DNA of 64,000 bases, from assembly GCF_036186745.1 (NCBI RefSeq), contig NZ_CP108086.1, positions 2,728,001 to 2,792,000 on the forward strand, written 5' to 3'. Of this stretch, positions 8,925 to 17,640 are shown piece by piece; within the stretch, counting starts at the first letter, position 1, and every line of letters starts with the position of its first letter. The position numbers and the translations under genes were made by a program. The notes below the pieces were generated by a model, which was not told the DNA's origin, searched no databases, and worked only from the letters and a program-made list of their open reading frames with translations. Source of the DNA: Microbispora hainanensis (lineage in GTDB: Bacteria; Actinomycetota; Actinomycetes; Streptosporangiales; Streptosporangiaceae).

Positions 8925-8990
8925 CGCCGGACTGGCAGGCAGCCACAGCGCTTGCTGTAACGCCACCAAGGGAAACAGGCCCGCGTGTAG
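8925..8990. repeat. Decayed second copy of the lipoprotein leader
   Basis: Bases 8928-8985 match the restored lipoprotein 5' region (across 5796-5805 and 7170-7220) at most positions, including the GGACTGGCAG decamer and the GCCACCAAGGG block, apart from a short internal gap of about 10 bases. Read on the minus strand it still spells VTASAVAACQSGGTA, against VTASAVTACQSSGTA in the split gene. The rest of the lipoprotein is not found beside it, so this is a fragment left by duplication or recombination. Confidence 0.65.
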
Positions 8991-9013
8991 ACCATCGGAA
9001 AAGAGACTCTGGC

Positions 9014-9708
9014 ATGGAGCCCACCTACCAACTGACGCCACGCCCGGGCATGGAGCTGGCCGCTGATTCGGACTTCACCCGCCACACTTTCGTGGTCATC
9101 GACTTCGAAGGGCTCACCCCGGTGGGGCGATCGCCGGTGCCGATCGAGGTCGCGGCCGTGGCACTGGTCCCCAAGGACGGCGAACTACAGGAGACCTGGC
9201 GGTTTGAGTCGCTGATCCGGCCGCCCGCGGACGTGCCGGTCACTGCCTTCGACACGCGCCAGACCGGCATCACGGCAGCGATGCTGGCCCGGGCGGCTGG
9301 GCCCGAGCACGTCATGGCCACCCTGGATGCCCTGCTGGACGCGCCGCCGTACCGGCTGGTCGCTCACGGCGCCGGCACCGAAGCCACCCTGATCGCCCAC
9401 CAAGCGGCGCACTGCCCAGCCCTGGCGGCCACCCCACTGCTGGACACCGTCCGCCTGGCCCGCACCGTCTACCCCGAGTTGCCTCGCACGGGCTGGATGC
9501 GTTGATGCGTTACCTGCGCATCCCGGTCCCCGCCGATCGGCACCGGGCGATGCCGGATGTAAGGGTCACCATCCAGGTGCTGCAACGCATCCTCGCCGAG
9601 AACGCCACGGCGGGCCGCTGGGCCAGCCTGCACGCCATGGACATGGTCGCCGGCCTGCCGCCCAAGCGACTGCCCGCCATCGAGGGCATCCAGGACGAAC
9701 TCTTCTGA
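9014..9708 (+). pseudogene. DEDD-type 3'-5' exonuclease, frameshifted
   Basis: The first part (ATG 9014 to 9505) has the ExoI motif as VVIDFEGLTP and an ExoII-like LVAHGAGTEATLI segment, as in DnaQ/RNase T-type exonucleases. It stops early after PELPRTGWMR. The matching C-terminal part continues in another frame (DALMRYLRIPVPADRHRAM and then PDVRVTIQ, the ExoIII H...D motif) to 9708. Reading CAC GGG CTG GAT from about 9497 joins the two if one base is restored near 9495, so a single-nucleotide deletion is the simplest explanation. A sequencing error cannot be excluded. Confidence 0.75.
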
Positions 9709-9890
9709 ATGCGATAGACACACTGGCGAGATCACGTGCGCGGCCGCTCGGACCGCCTCGGTGTCCTATAGCGGCCGGCTACGGCCGCCGCTGCGCAGGC
9801 CGCCGTGCACGTCCACCCGACGGGCTGTACCCTCGCGAACCACCACTGATCGCACACCGTATGACCGACGTAGCGGGCGAACCCGCGAAA

Positions 9891-10979
9891 TCACGCTTGA
9901 CGATTGGTCTCGAAGGGGAGTCGTCCCAGCCGCCTGGCCACGAAGCAGGCAAGGTATCCCGCGAAGACGTGATACAGCAGCGGGGAGAATTCCTCGCGTA
10001 CCTCGCCGTGTACCGGCAGTACCTCGTCAGCCGCCTTGACCAGCTCGTCATCGGCGGCGTCGGCTACGGCGATAACGGTCCTGCCGAAGGAGCGGGCTCT
10101 GTCGAGAACCGCGCGTGCGCGGTCGTGGCTGCGGCCCGGAGGCGCGATCACGAAGGTGGGCATGTCCCGTGGGCGGGCCAGGGCCTCGACGTGTTCCCAT
10201 TCCTCCAGATCCTGGCCAGCGGCGAACACTCCGGCCGCCTCGACGACCTTCGCCGCGGCGTACTGTGCGGTGCCGTACCCAGGACCGCTGCCGAGCGTGA
10301 TCATGATGGGTGCGTGGGCGATCCGCGCTGCGAGCTGTTCGCATCGCTCCCTTGCCACCGCCGCAGTGGCTTCAATGGAGCCGGCTGCGGCGAGCAACTC
10401 GCTGCGCAACTGCTCAGCTTCCGCCGCCGAGTATCGGTCCCGACGGTGGCCCAGGCCGATCGCGGTCAGGGCCATCCCCAGCAGGCTCGCCTGGTAGGTC
10501 CGAATCCCCGGTGACGGCTTGGCGCCGGTCAGCGGCAGCACGAGCGCATGATCAGCGGCACGAGTGATCGCGCTGCCGGGAGTGGTGGTGATGGCCAGGG
10601 TCAGTGCTCCATGCTCGCGGACCCGCTCCAGTGTCTGCAGGACCCGTTCAGTACGGCCCGAGGCCGACGCGGCGATCACGACCGTCCCCCTGGGAAGGGC
10701 AGGAGGACGGTCCCAAGCCGCGCCGTACCGAAGAAGCCGAAGCGCACTCAACGGGTCACAGGGGACATCGGCCAGCGACTTGAAGGCCAACTCCGAGGCG
10801 AGCGAGGAGTGGAAGGAGTCGCCGTCCCCCGTCAGGTAGATGCCGGACGCCGTCACCCAACGGGCGTCGTCCAGCAGCATCTCCACCTGCTCGGCGGTGG
10901 GGCCGATCAGAGTGCGAAGGTCTGCCGCCAGAGCGTCACCTTGAGCCAGCATCTCCTCCAGCGTGTAGGGGTGATGCAC
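9891..10979 (-). CDS. SIS-domain phosphosugar isomerase-like protein
   Basis: The 362-residue protein carries two tandem SIS-like halves, as in the isomerase half of GlmS and in AgaS. The first has GIYLTGDGDSFHSS and VVIAASASGRTERV; the second has MITLGSGPGYGTAQYAA. The conserved catalytic-type Glu segment is EEWEHVEAL. It probably acts on a phosphorylated keto- or aminosugar. It starts 53 bases after the btpA-like gene, and the two appear to form an operon. Confidence 0.8.
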   Translation of the reverse strand: MHHPYTLEEMLAQGDALAADLRTLIGPTAEQVEMLLDDARWVTASGIYLTGDGDSFHSSLASELAFKSLADVPCDPLSALRLLRYGAAWDRPPALPRGTVVIAASASGRTERVLQTLERVREHGALTLAITTTPGSAITRAADHALVLPLTGAKPSPGIRTYQASLLGMALTAIGLGHRRDRYSAAEAEQLRSELLAAAGSIEATAAVARERCEQLAARIAHAPIMITLGSGPGYGTAQYAAAKVVEAAGVFAAGQDLEEWEHVEALARPRDMPTFVIAPPGRSHDRARAVLDRARSFGRTVIAVADAADDELVKAADEVLPVHGEVREEFSPLLYHVFAGYLACFVARRLGRLPFETNRQA

Positions 10980-11032
10980 GGTGGTCCGCCTTCCGTCTCG
11001 TCAATCGAGGGGCACAGCCTGCGCGGCCGCCC

Positions 11033-11839
11033 TCACGGCTGCAGCCCGCGCACGATCTCTACGTACGCTTTGACCTTCCCGACATCGATGAGCCCGCCCC
11101 AGCCGCCGCGCTCCAGGCAGGTCCCGACGAAGGCACCGTCCGCCGCGCTCAGCAGCCGAGCGGCGTTGTCATGGTTGGTGTGGCCGGCCAGGATGATCGG
11201 CAGATCCGGCGTCGTGGCGCGGACCGCGGCGATCATCTCCAGCACGATCGCCTCATCCTCATGACACAGGGAGACCGCGTCCGCGCCGACCTGCCGGGCC
11301 GCCTTCGCCACCTGCCCGACTGTCTTGCCGCCGCCGAACCAGGTGTAATGCATCGACTCCACCTCGGCGATGATGCCGACGTTCCAGGCGTCGATCTTCT
11401 TGCGGTACTCCATCACGGACAGGGGATCGGCCTCGACCATGCCGTGCGTCGTCAAAGTTGCGCCCACCAAGGCGCCCGCGCGTACGAAGGAGCCGCCGGC
11501 GACCTTCGCCACAGCCAGCGACGCCTGCACCGCGTTGCGCATGAGCTGCACCCCGACATGGAACTCAGGACGGGTGACCTGCGCGACGGCGCGAGTGATG
11601 ACGCTCATCGCCGCGATCCGCGCCGGATCGGACTGCTCGCCGGTGCTGTAGACACGATCCACAGTCTGGATCAGACACCCGTCCGCACCGCCCTCGTCCA
11701 GCGCACGAGCCGAAGCGACGGCGTCGTCGAGTATCTGCTCGAAGGTGCCCTCGCGATGAAACGGCGTCCCCGGCAGAGGCTTCAAGTGAATCATTCCGAG
11801 GACAGCCTTGTGCCGCCCGAATGCCTCGAGGTTGTGCAC
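11033..11839 (-). CDS. BtpA/SgcQ-family TIM-barrel protein
   Basis: The 268-residue product begins with a GTG preceded by GGAGG. It matches the BtpA family pattern: VLGMIHLKPLPGTP near the N terminus, DEGGADGCLIQ, a central FHVGVQLMRNA, and the C-terminal ILAGHTNHDNAARLL and DGAFVGTCLE. The family was named for a photosystem I assembly factor but is widespread next to sugar-metabolism genes, where its biochemical role is uncertain. Pairing with a SIS isomerase here argues for carbohydrate metabolism. Confidence 0.85.
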   Translation of the reverse strand: MHNLEAFGRHKAVLGMIHLKPLPGTPFHREGTFEQILDDAVASARALDEGGADGCLIQTVDRVYSTGEQSDPARIAAMSVITRAVAQVTRPEFHVGVQLMRNAVQASLAVAKVAGGSFVRAGALVGATLTTHGMVEADPLSVMEYRKKIDAWNVGIIAEVESMHYTWFGGGKTVGQVAKAARQVGADAVSLCHEDEAIVLEMIAAVRATTPDLPIILAGHTNHDNAARLLSAADGAFVGTCLERGGWGGLIDVGKVKAYVEIVRGLQP

Positions 11840-11911
11840 GCCGCCTCCGATGATCAGTCGCTGCCGCGATGAACGTCGTGCTCGTCATGCCAAGATCGGC
11901 AAATCCGACCA

Positions 11912-11953
11912 TGTCACCTTCTCGGCAGACGGAACAGTGATGGGAAGGTGACA
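11912..11953. promoter_or_regulatory. Inverted repeat upstream of the BtpA/SIS operon
   Basis: TGTCACCTTC (11912-11921) and GAAGGTGACA (11944-11953) are perfect 10-bp complements separated by 22 bases, about 70-115 bp upstream of the BtpA-like start. There is no U-run, so an operator is more likely than a terminator. The regulator is unknown. The rest of 11840-12129 holds no gene I can support. Confidence 0.45.
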
Positions 11954-12129
11954 ACATCACATACGGTCGTGCGAGCCTGCGGCGTCCTTGGGATTCAGAT
12001 ATCGCGGCGGGAGCACCGATTATGACCCGCGAGGCCAATTCTGGATGAGGGCCGGAAAGGGGCTCCGGCGTGATCGTTACTTATGCAACGGATGCCGCGC
12101 GCGATGGGCGACCTCGTCGGCACGACTCT

Positions 12130-12366
12130 CTAGAGATCGAGAAGGAAGTCGAAGTTTCCCTCTTTCGCCCCCAACAGCCACGCCTTGGCTTCGGCGGGCG
12201 TGAACACATGGGGCTGACGATCGGGGTTCTGGGAGTCGCCGAGCAGGACGTAGCCATCTACGACGGCAACGCGCACGCAGTTTCCGCCACCTCCGCTGTG
12301 CCGGGAGACCGTCCACTCGACGTTGGTCAGGTCGAACGAAGACGGGTGCGGCTTGCGCGGTGTCAC
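12130..12366 (-). CDS. DUF397 small protein
   Basis: The 78-residue protein has the family pattern: a WTVSRHSGGGGNCVRVAV core and a C-terminal FTPAEAKAWLLGAKEGNFDF. DUF397 proteins are found in developmental actinobacteria, usually beside an XRE regulator, and several such pairs behave as regulator/antagonist modules. The GTG start overlaps the stop of the XRE gene (GTGA), indicating coupled expression. Confidence 0.85.
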   Translation of the reverse strand: MTPRKPHPSSFDLTNVEWTVSRHSGGGGNCVRVAVVDGYVLLGDSQNPDRQPHVFTPAEAKAWLLGAKEGNFDFLLDL

Positions 12367-13271
12367 TGCTGTAGCTCCTTGATCTTTTCCTTGAGAAGTG
12401 CACGTGTATCGTCGGGGCTGAGCGCCCGCTCCCACAAATCGGTGAAGACCTGGGTGTAGCGCCCGACGTCCGCCTCGTCGTCGAAGTACACCGAACTGGC
12501 CATGGTCTCCACCCATGCGACGGCACGGGCGGCTTCGGGGAAGTGCATGAGCACGAAGGGGCCCGCCATCCCGGGGTGGCATCCGGTCGAGTCCGGCAGG
12601 ACCCGGATTGTGTTTCGGGATCGCTCGGATTCGACGAGCAGCCGCTCCAGCTGTGTCTGAGTCACCGCCCGATCTCCGACGATAGGGCGGAGCGCGCCCT
12701 CGTCGATGAGAGCGCGGAAGTCCTTGAGTGCGCCGTCCGACATCTGCTGCTGCCGGTCCATACGAACGTCTACGAGGGCTCTGACCTCTGCGGGCCTCAG
12801 CTCGGGACGCATGCCAGCGATCACAATCCGGGCGTAGTCCGGAGTCTGGAGGAGCCCCGGAATGAGAGTTCTCTCGTAGTTGAAGAGTGCGGCGGCCCGA
12901 CGCTCCATTTTCAGGAAACCTTCGAACTGCATAGGGCCGAGCAGCGCCTCGTTTCGCCGCCACAGTGCAGGGCGTGGTCGGCCGGTCGGCATTGTGTCCG
13001 CGCTTACAAGCTGCAGGATCTCGGAGCGTTCGGTGGCGTCGGCCTGATAGCAGTCCAACAGGGCCTCGGCCAGCTCGCGCGAGACCCGGCGTCGTCGACC
13101 TCGCTCCAGCCTGCTCAGCCCGCTCTTGTCGATCCTTATGCCGCGTTCGCGCAGCACCGGGTGCTCGGCGACATCGCCCTGCGTCATGTTACGGCGCTCG
13201 CGCAATTCTTCGAAGCGTAGCCCGACCTCAGCGATGAGCAGCGACCACGGCGGTTGCTTCATTTCCGACAC
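12363..13271 (-). CDS. XRE-family regulator with DUF5753 (Scr1-like)
   Basis: The 302-residue protein has an N-terminal helix-turn-helix (about residues 12-75, with GIRIDKSGLSRLERGRRRRV). A DUF5753 domain follows (about 105-285, with FEGFLKMERRAAALFNYERT and VYFDDEADVGRYTQVF). This architecture with a downstream DUF397 gene is the standard actinobacterial pair. It diverges from the gene at 13473, leaving about 200 bases that should contain both promoters. Confidence 0.88.
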   Translation of the reverse strand: MSEMKQPPWSLLIAEVGLRFEELRERRNMTQGDVAEHPVLRERGIRIDKSGLSRLERGRRRRVSRELAEALLDCYQADATERSEILQLVSADTMPTGRPRPALWRRNEALLGPMQFEGFLKMERRAAALFNYERTLIPGLLQTPDYARIVIAGMRPELRPAEVRALVDVRMDRQQQMSDGALKDFRALIDEGALRPIVGDRAVTQTQLERLLVESERSRNTIRVLPDSTGCHPGMAGPFVLMHFPEAARAVAWVETMASSVYFDDEADVGRYTQVFTDLWERALSPDDTRALLKEKIKELQQ

Positions 13272-13472
13272 GGGGGCCAGTGTGACGGCTCTCCACGAGT
13301 CGATACAACCATCTATCGAGCAATTTGCTCGACCATGTTGCTAACCCTGAATGGAGGGAGGATCCTGGCTCGGGGGGGCACAGCGGGCGGGGAGCCCGTT
13401 GCTCCATCTGGCACCTGCCGCTCTTGCGCCGCTGGACACCTGTCCGACGTTCGACTCGGGAGGATTGACGCG

Positions 13473-14978
13473 ATGCCCCGCCCCACGTTGTTCCGCCTCC
13501 TGGTACAGGAGCGTCACTGGGACAACTGGGCGGTGTTCTGCGACCACTTCGAGGAGGCGGCACGGGCGCTCGCCAAGGAGGCTCGTGATCCTCGGCTTGC
13601 GAGCGTCACGGTGGCTCGGCGCACCTTCGACCGTTGGTTCGCCGGCGACTGGTACGGGCGCCCGCAGAAGGACGCGGCGCGGGTGCTGGAGCGTCTCCTG
13701 GGTTTTCCCCGGACGGAGTTGTTCGCGCCGGCGCCTGATGTCCTCGAAGCCCGAAAGACGGTCCACGACCGCGGCGGCTTACGGGCATCCATCGAAATCG
13801 GCCAGCGATGGCCCACGTCGCGGCTGTTCCTGTCCACAGCAGATGACGTCGCGGACTCTTGGGAACTGGCGGGCCGCAAGGTCCTGGACGGCACCACCTC
13901 CGCTGTCCACTTCCTTCCGGCGAAACGGCGCGATGACGAGGTCACTCTTCATCCTCCAGACCCTGGAGCCCTTGCGAGGTTCCTCCGGCAGGCTCGGCGT
14001 GGCCTGGTCGTCGGGGTGGAGGAGCAAGACGACGACCTGCGTCTCTACGTGATCGACTCCGTGAACGCCCGCAAGAACCTGGCCGCCTTCACCCCACAGG
14101 ATGAAGGACTTGCGGTCCCCGCTGCCCACGAGCTGGACGACCTGACGTACGGCATTCTGTGGTCCTTGGTGCAGCTCGACGACGGGCTCCTTGCAGACGA
14201 CCAGGTTCTGGATGAAGAGCAGCAGGTGCTCAAGACCTATCTGCAGCTCCCACGCTCGGCGCCCAGCCGAATGACACTGCCTCTGCTCACGTCGGTAGGG
14301 GCGAGATGGCTCGGCTCCTCGTTCTGCGCGCAGCACATCCAACGTCATCTCGATGGAGCGCCGGAACCGCCGCTGTTCTGGACCAGAGAGCAGACGGGTG
14401 AGGAGGCGGCTGCCTGGCTGTTCTTCCGGCATAAGATCGCGTACCTGCAAGGCCTTCGGCAGCGGTTCGGTGGCGCGGCCAGCCCACTGGCGCGGACGTT
14501 CTGCATCCCGGAGAACGAAATCGCCCGCACCGGCCGCTACGAGCGTGTGCTGCTGTTTCTGGCTATCGCGCTAATGGAGATGTACGGCATCCGCGTCCAG
14601 GTCACGACGCACCCCGAGTACTCCGCCGTTGACGGGTTCGCGCTGGTGCCCGGCAAGCGCGCGATCGTGGCGAACTGGGTGCGTACCGAAGCAATTTGGG
14701 TGGCGGACATCACCACTGCACGGGCTGACCTGCGTAGCTACCACGAGGCCGTCAGGGACGCCGCCGAGCAGACCATCCTGCAGGGCCCCGACCCCGAGAC
14801 GAGGCTGCGCGCCCTGGCTGGTTATCTCGACCTGGATTGGAATTGGGTCACCAACCGGTGCAACGACCTGGGTGATTGCGGCTTTGCCAACGTGGTGAGG
14901 CCGCGCAGCAGACTGCTCAGCATCGACGCCCTTGATGAGGTGCTGCGCTTTCTTGGAAGCCTTGCCCCCGATCGTTAG
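13473..14978 (+). CDS. Large regulator-like hypothetical protein
   Basis: I chose the ATG at 13473 for its GGGAGG ribosome site; the frame is open further upstream. The 501-residue protein begins MPRPTLFRLLVQERHW and has a segment (about 30-75) resembling a degenerate helix-turn-helix, of the type found in actinobacterial XRE-annotated proteins. The remaining 400 residues show no motif I recognise, though VDGFALVPGKRAIVANWV suggests an alpha/beta ligand-binding fold. It lies 54 bases before the asparaginase gene and may be co-transcribed with it. Confidence 0.55.
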   Translation: MPRPTLFRLLVQERHWDNWAVFCDHFEEAARALAKEARDPRLASVTVARRTFDRWFAGDWYGRPQKDAARVLERLLGFPRTELFAPAPDVLEARKTVHDRGGLRASIEIGQRWPTSRLFLSTADDVADSWELAGRKVLDGTTSAVHFLPAKRRDDEVTLHPPDPGALARFLRQARRGLVVGVEEQDDDLRLYVIDSVNARKNLAAFTPQDEGLAVPAAHELDDLTYGILWSLVQLDDGLLADDQVLDEEQQVLKTYLQLPRSAPSRMTLPLLTSVGARWLGSSFCAQHIQRHLDGAPEPPLFWTREQTGEEAAAWLFFRHKIAYLQGLRQRFGGAASPLARTFCIPENEIARTGRYERVLLFLAIALMEMYGIRVQVTTHPEYSAVDGFALVPGKRAIVANWVRTEAIWVADITTARADLRSYHEAVRDAAEQTILQGPDPETRLRALAGYLDLDWNWVTNRCNDLGDCGFANVVRPRSRLLSIDALDEVLRFLGSLAPDR

Positions 14979-15032
14979 GCCCGCAAGGCTGACCCTGTCC
15001 AGCAGTCGGCCCCTCCCACAGAAAGGCACCCT

Positions 15033-16019
15033 GTGCCAGACAAGAGCCGCATCCTGGTGGTTACCCTCGGCGGCACCATCGCGATGACCAAAACCTCCGG
15101 TGAGACCGGCGGGGTGACGCCACGCCTGACCGGAGCCGACCTCGTCGCCGCGGCGCCCGGCCTGGGTGAAGGAGCCGCGATCAGCGTCGAGGACTTCCGC
15201 CGGGTCCCGGGCGCGTCGCTCACCGTGGACGACATCGCCGAGCTTGCCGAGCGACTTCGCAAAGCTGCGGCCACCGGCTCGGACGGCTTCGTCGTCACAC
15301 AGGGAACCGACACCCTAGAAGAGACCGCCTTCCTGCTGGACCTTCTCTACGACGCCGACGCGCCCCTTGTGCTGACCGGGGCAATGCGCAACGCCGCCAT
15401 GCCGGGAGCCGATGGGCCGGCGAACCTGCTGGCGGCCGTGCGCACCGCCGCCAGCACCGATGCCCGCGGCCTGGGAGCACTCGTGGTGTTCGCCGATGAG
15501 ATTCACGCGGCACGCCACGTACGGAAGGTCCACTCCACCAGCATCGCCGCCTTCGCGTCACCGGGCGCCGGGCCAATCGGCCACATGATCGAAGGAATTC
15601 CGCGGCTGCACTTCGCGCTCGAACGTCAGGGCGCTGTGCCGCCGCCGGTACGGCCGGCCATCGTCGAGATCGTACACACCACCCTGGGGGGCGACAGCTG
15701 GGTGCTCGACGGCCTCGCGGGCCGCGCGGATGGTGCGGTCATTGCGGCATTCGGTGCTGGCCACGTGCCGAAGACCTGGGTCGAGCGTCTCCAGCGGCTG
15801 GCCGAGTGCATTCCGGTGGTGCTCGCCTCCCGGACCGGTGCAGGCAGCGTCCTTTCCGGCACCTACGCCTTCCCCGGCTCCGAGAGCGACCTGCTGGCCC
15901 GTGGACTGATCAGCGCCGGCCCGCTGGATCCGTATAAGGCGCGGCTGCTGCTCCTGGCCCAGTTGCGGGCAGGAGCCGACCGCGCGACGGTTGAGACCGC
16001 GTTCGCCGAACGCTGCTGA
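15033..16019 (+). CDS. L-asparaginase (type I/II family)
   Basis: The 328-residue protein has both catalytic threonine motifs of the asparaginase family: VTLGGTIAMT near the N terminus and VVTQGTDTLEETAF near residue 90, followed by VLTGAMRNAAMPGADG. It should hydrolyse asparagine to aspartate and ammonia, acting in the cytoplasm since no signal peptide is visible. It starts with GTG after an AGAAAGG-type site and is followed after 25 bases by the PPC-domain gene. Confidence 0.92.
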   Translation: MPDKSRILVVTLGGTIAMTKTSGETGGVTPRLTGADLVAAAPGLGEGAAISVEDFRRVPGASLTVDDIAELAERLRKAAATGSDGFVVTQGTDTLEETAFLLDLLYDADAPLVLTGAMRNAAMPGADGPANLLAAVRTAASTDARGLGALVVFADEIHAARHVRKVHSTSIAAFASPGAGPIGHMIEGIPRLHFALERQGAVPPPVRPAIVEIVHTTLGGDSWVLDGLAGRADGAVIAAFGAGHVPKTWVERLQRLAECIPVVLASRTGAGSVLSGTYAFPGSESDLLARGLISAGPLDPYKARLLLLAQLRAGADRATVETAFAERC

Positions 16020-16044
16020 TCACACTTACGAGCAGGAGATCCAC

Positions 16045-16524
16045 ATGCGCGCCGCCCAGTTCAGCCGGGGCCGGGAGTTCATCTTTGCCATCGACCACGG
16101 GGAAGACTTCTTTACCTCACTGGAGAAGCTCTGCGCCGAGCACGGGATCCGTGCCGGCTACATCCCCACCTTCATTGGAGGGTTCAGCTCCGCCAAGCTG
16201 GTCGGCACCTGCGGCCCTTTGGAGCATCCCGAGGCCCCACTGTGGGATCACGTCGAAGTGAAGACGCTCGAGGTGCTCGGCGGCGGAACGCTGGCCTGGG
16301 ATACCGACAGGGATTGCCTGGCGCCGCACATCCATGTCTCCGCCGGGCTGAAAGCCGACTCCGCCGACGGACGAACCAGCCACCTGCTCGCTGCTCAGGT
16401 GCAGTTCATCGCCGAGCTCGTCATCGTGGAGGTCACGGATCCCGCCCTTACCCGCCCCCGGCAGCCGAACCTGTTCGACGTCCCGCTTCTCACTTTCGGA
16501 CAGCAGCCGCAAAGGCCCAGGTAG
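16045..16524 (+). CDS. PPC (DUF296)-domain protein
   Basis: The ATG at 16045 follows AGGAG at ideal spacing. The 159-residue product is a single PPC/DUF296 domain: RGREFIFAIDHGEDF at the N terminus, an internal AGYIPTFIGGFSSAKL, and the metal-binding-like PHIHVSAG. Plant relatives are AT-hook DNA-binding proteins, but bacterial stand-alone PPC proteins lack the hook and their role is unclear. It probably shares an mRNA with the asparaginase gene. Confidence 0.8.
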   Translation: MRAAQFSRGREFIFAIDHGEDFFTSLEKLCAEHGIRAGYIPTFIGGFSSAKLVGTCGPLEHPEAPLWDHVEVKTLEVLGGGTLAWDTDRDCLAPHIHVSAGLKADSADGRTSHLLAAQVQFIAELVIVEVTDPALTRPRQPNLFDVPLLTFGQQPQRPR

Positions 16525-16614
16525 CGGGCTATTCATGTCTACGGCCCTGTTTCGCCGGTGAATCCCCCTTCCTAAGTTGAGGTCGCGAATGCCCAGCATC
16601 CTCCGCATAGCGGG

Positions 16615-16620
16615 CATAAT
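16615..16620 (+). promoter_or_regulatory. Candidate -10 box for a leaderless transcript
   Basis: CATAAT ends seven bases before the GTG at 16627. A transcript starting at the usual distance would begin at or next to the start codon, and no ribosome site is visible upstream. No convincing -35 is present at standard spacing. Confidence 0.4.
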
Positions 16621-16626
16621 GGCGGC

Positions 16627-17640
16627 GTGGGAGAGGTCGATCACCCAACGTCGCCTGGCGCGTGCCTGCTAGTAGAGGGGCCCGAAGATGTGCAGCTTCT
16701 GCGCCATGTGCTTGCATATGTGGACATACCGTTCACGGTCAAGTACGTCGGTAGTGACATAGCGCGCACACGCCCTCTGTTGGAGAGGCTCGCCGGCCAC
16801 AAGTTGATCATTGTCTCTATCCTGGGCCAGCGACCCCCTGCCGAGGTCATATCAACAATCGCGGAGGTGTCCCGCACCACGAGGCCGGTGCTTCTTCTGG
16901 CCGCCGATCGAGTGATCACGGCAGATTGGCCCGCAGCTCTGCATAACCTTCCCGTGGTCTTCGCTGACGGTGACCCTGAGGCCATCGGTAAGCGACTTCG
17001 CGCGACGGTCCAACTCCTGGTCAGCGACTATGAGAGAGATTTTGAGAAGGCGGTTGCAGCCCAAGTTCGGTCCGCACGAGCCAAGGAACCCGGCTACGGC
17101 GTAGATATAGAACAATTAGAGCCCACTCGAGTCCCCCCTGGAAATGACTTAGAAAGATTTGAGCCTGCGAGTGCGCTCGTCGACTACTCCGAGGCAAGCC
17201 TCAGTCAACTCGTGGTCCAGGCAAGGGAGGATTCCGGTTCATTTCTAGAGCGAAAATTCGGAGTCTGGCTTGTTCAGGATCTCGGGAATCGGGCCCTGGA
17301 GGTTCCCAGCGATGCCTCCAGCAGAGCAGTACTGGCTCCGCCACCCAGGCCTTGGGATGCGGCGATCTGGGTTGACGCGCTCGGCTCCCCCAGCTTCAAC
17401 CCCGTCCTTGTGAAGTACGGCCGCAATGAAATACAAAAATTCGACCTGCAGGAAAGCATGTTCGACCTGGATCTGCTTTTCGGCATCTTCATCCACGATG
17501 ATGGTGAGCCGGAATGGGAGATCGGCAACGACGCCATCGTCGTCAGTATCGGGATCCACCAACTGGCGCACTACAGCAAGCGCCAATTCCGCAAGCTTAT
17601 GGTGGAAACCCGCGACAGGCTGGTGCTCAGCCAGTCATGA
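16627..17640 (+). CDS. Protein of unknown function paired with a Mrr-like nuclease
   Basis: The 337-residue product opens with CLLVEGPEDVQLLRHVLAYV (about residues 13-32), which resembles the first strand and acidic motif of a TOPRIM-like fold. A Rossmann-like region follows to about residue 130. The C-terminal third (DAAIWVD at 244-250 and NPVLVKYG at 258-265) has the spacing of a PD-(D/E)XK nuclease core, but the expected acidic residue before the lysine is a leucine. Base use is unusual: ATA, AGA and two TTA codons (17116, 17149) point to horizontal transfer and possible bldA-dependent translation. It overlaps the next gene as ATGA. Function is not established. Confidence 0.6.
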   Translation: MGEVDHPTSPGACLLVEGPEDVQLLRHVLAYVDIPFTVKYVGSDIARTRPLLERLAGHKLIIVSILGQRPPAEVISTIAEVSRTTRPVLLLAADRVITADWPAALHNLPVVFADGDPEAIGKRLRATVQLLVSDYERDFEKAVAAQVRSARAKEPGYGVDIEQLEPTRVPPGNDLERFEPASALVDYSEASLSQLVVQAREDSGSFLERKFGVWLVQDLGNRALEVPSDASSRAVLAPPPRPWDAAIWVDALGSPSFNPVLVKYGRNEIQKFDLQESMFDLDLLFGIFIHDDGEPEWEIGNDAIVVSIGIHQLAHYSKRQFRKLMVETRDRLVLSQS

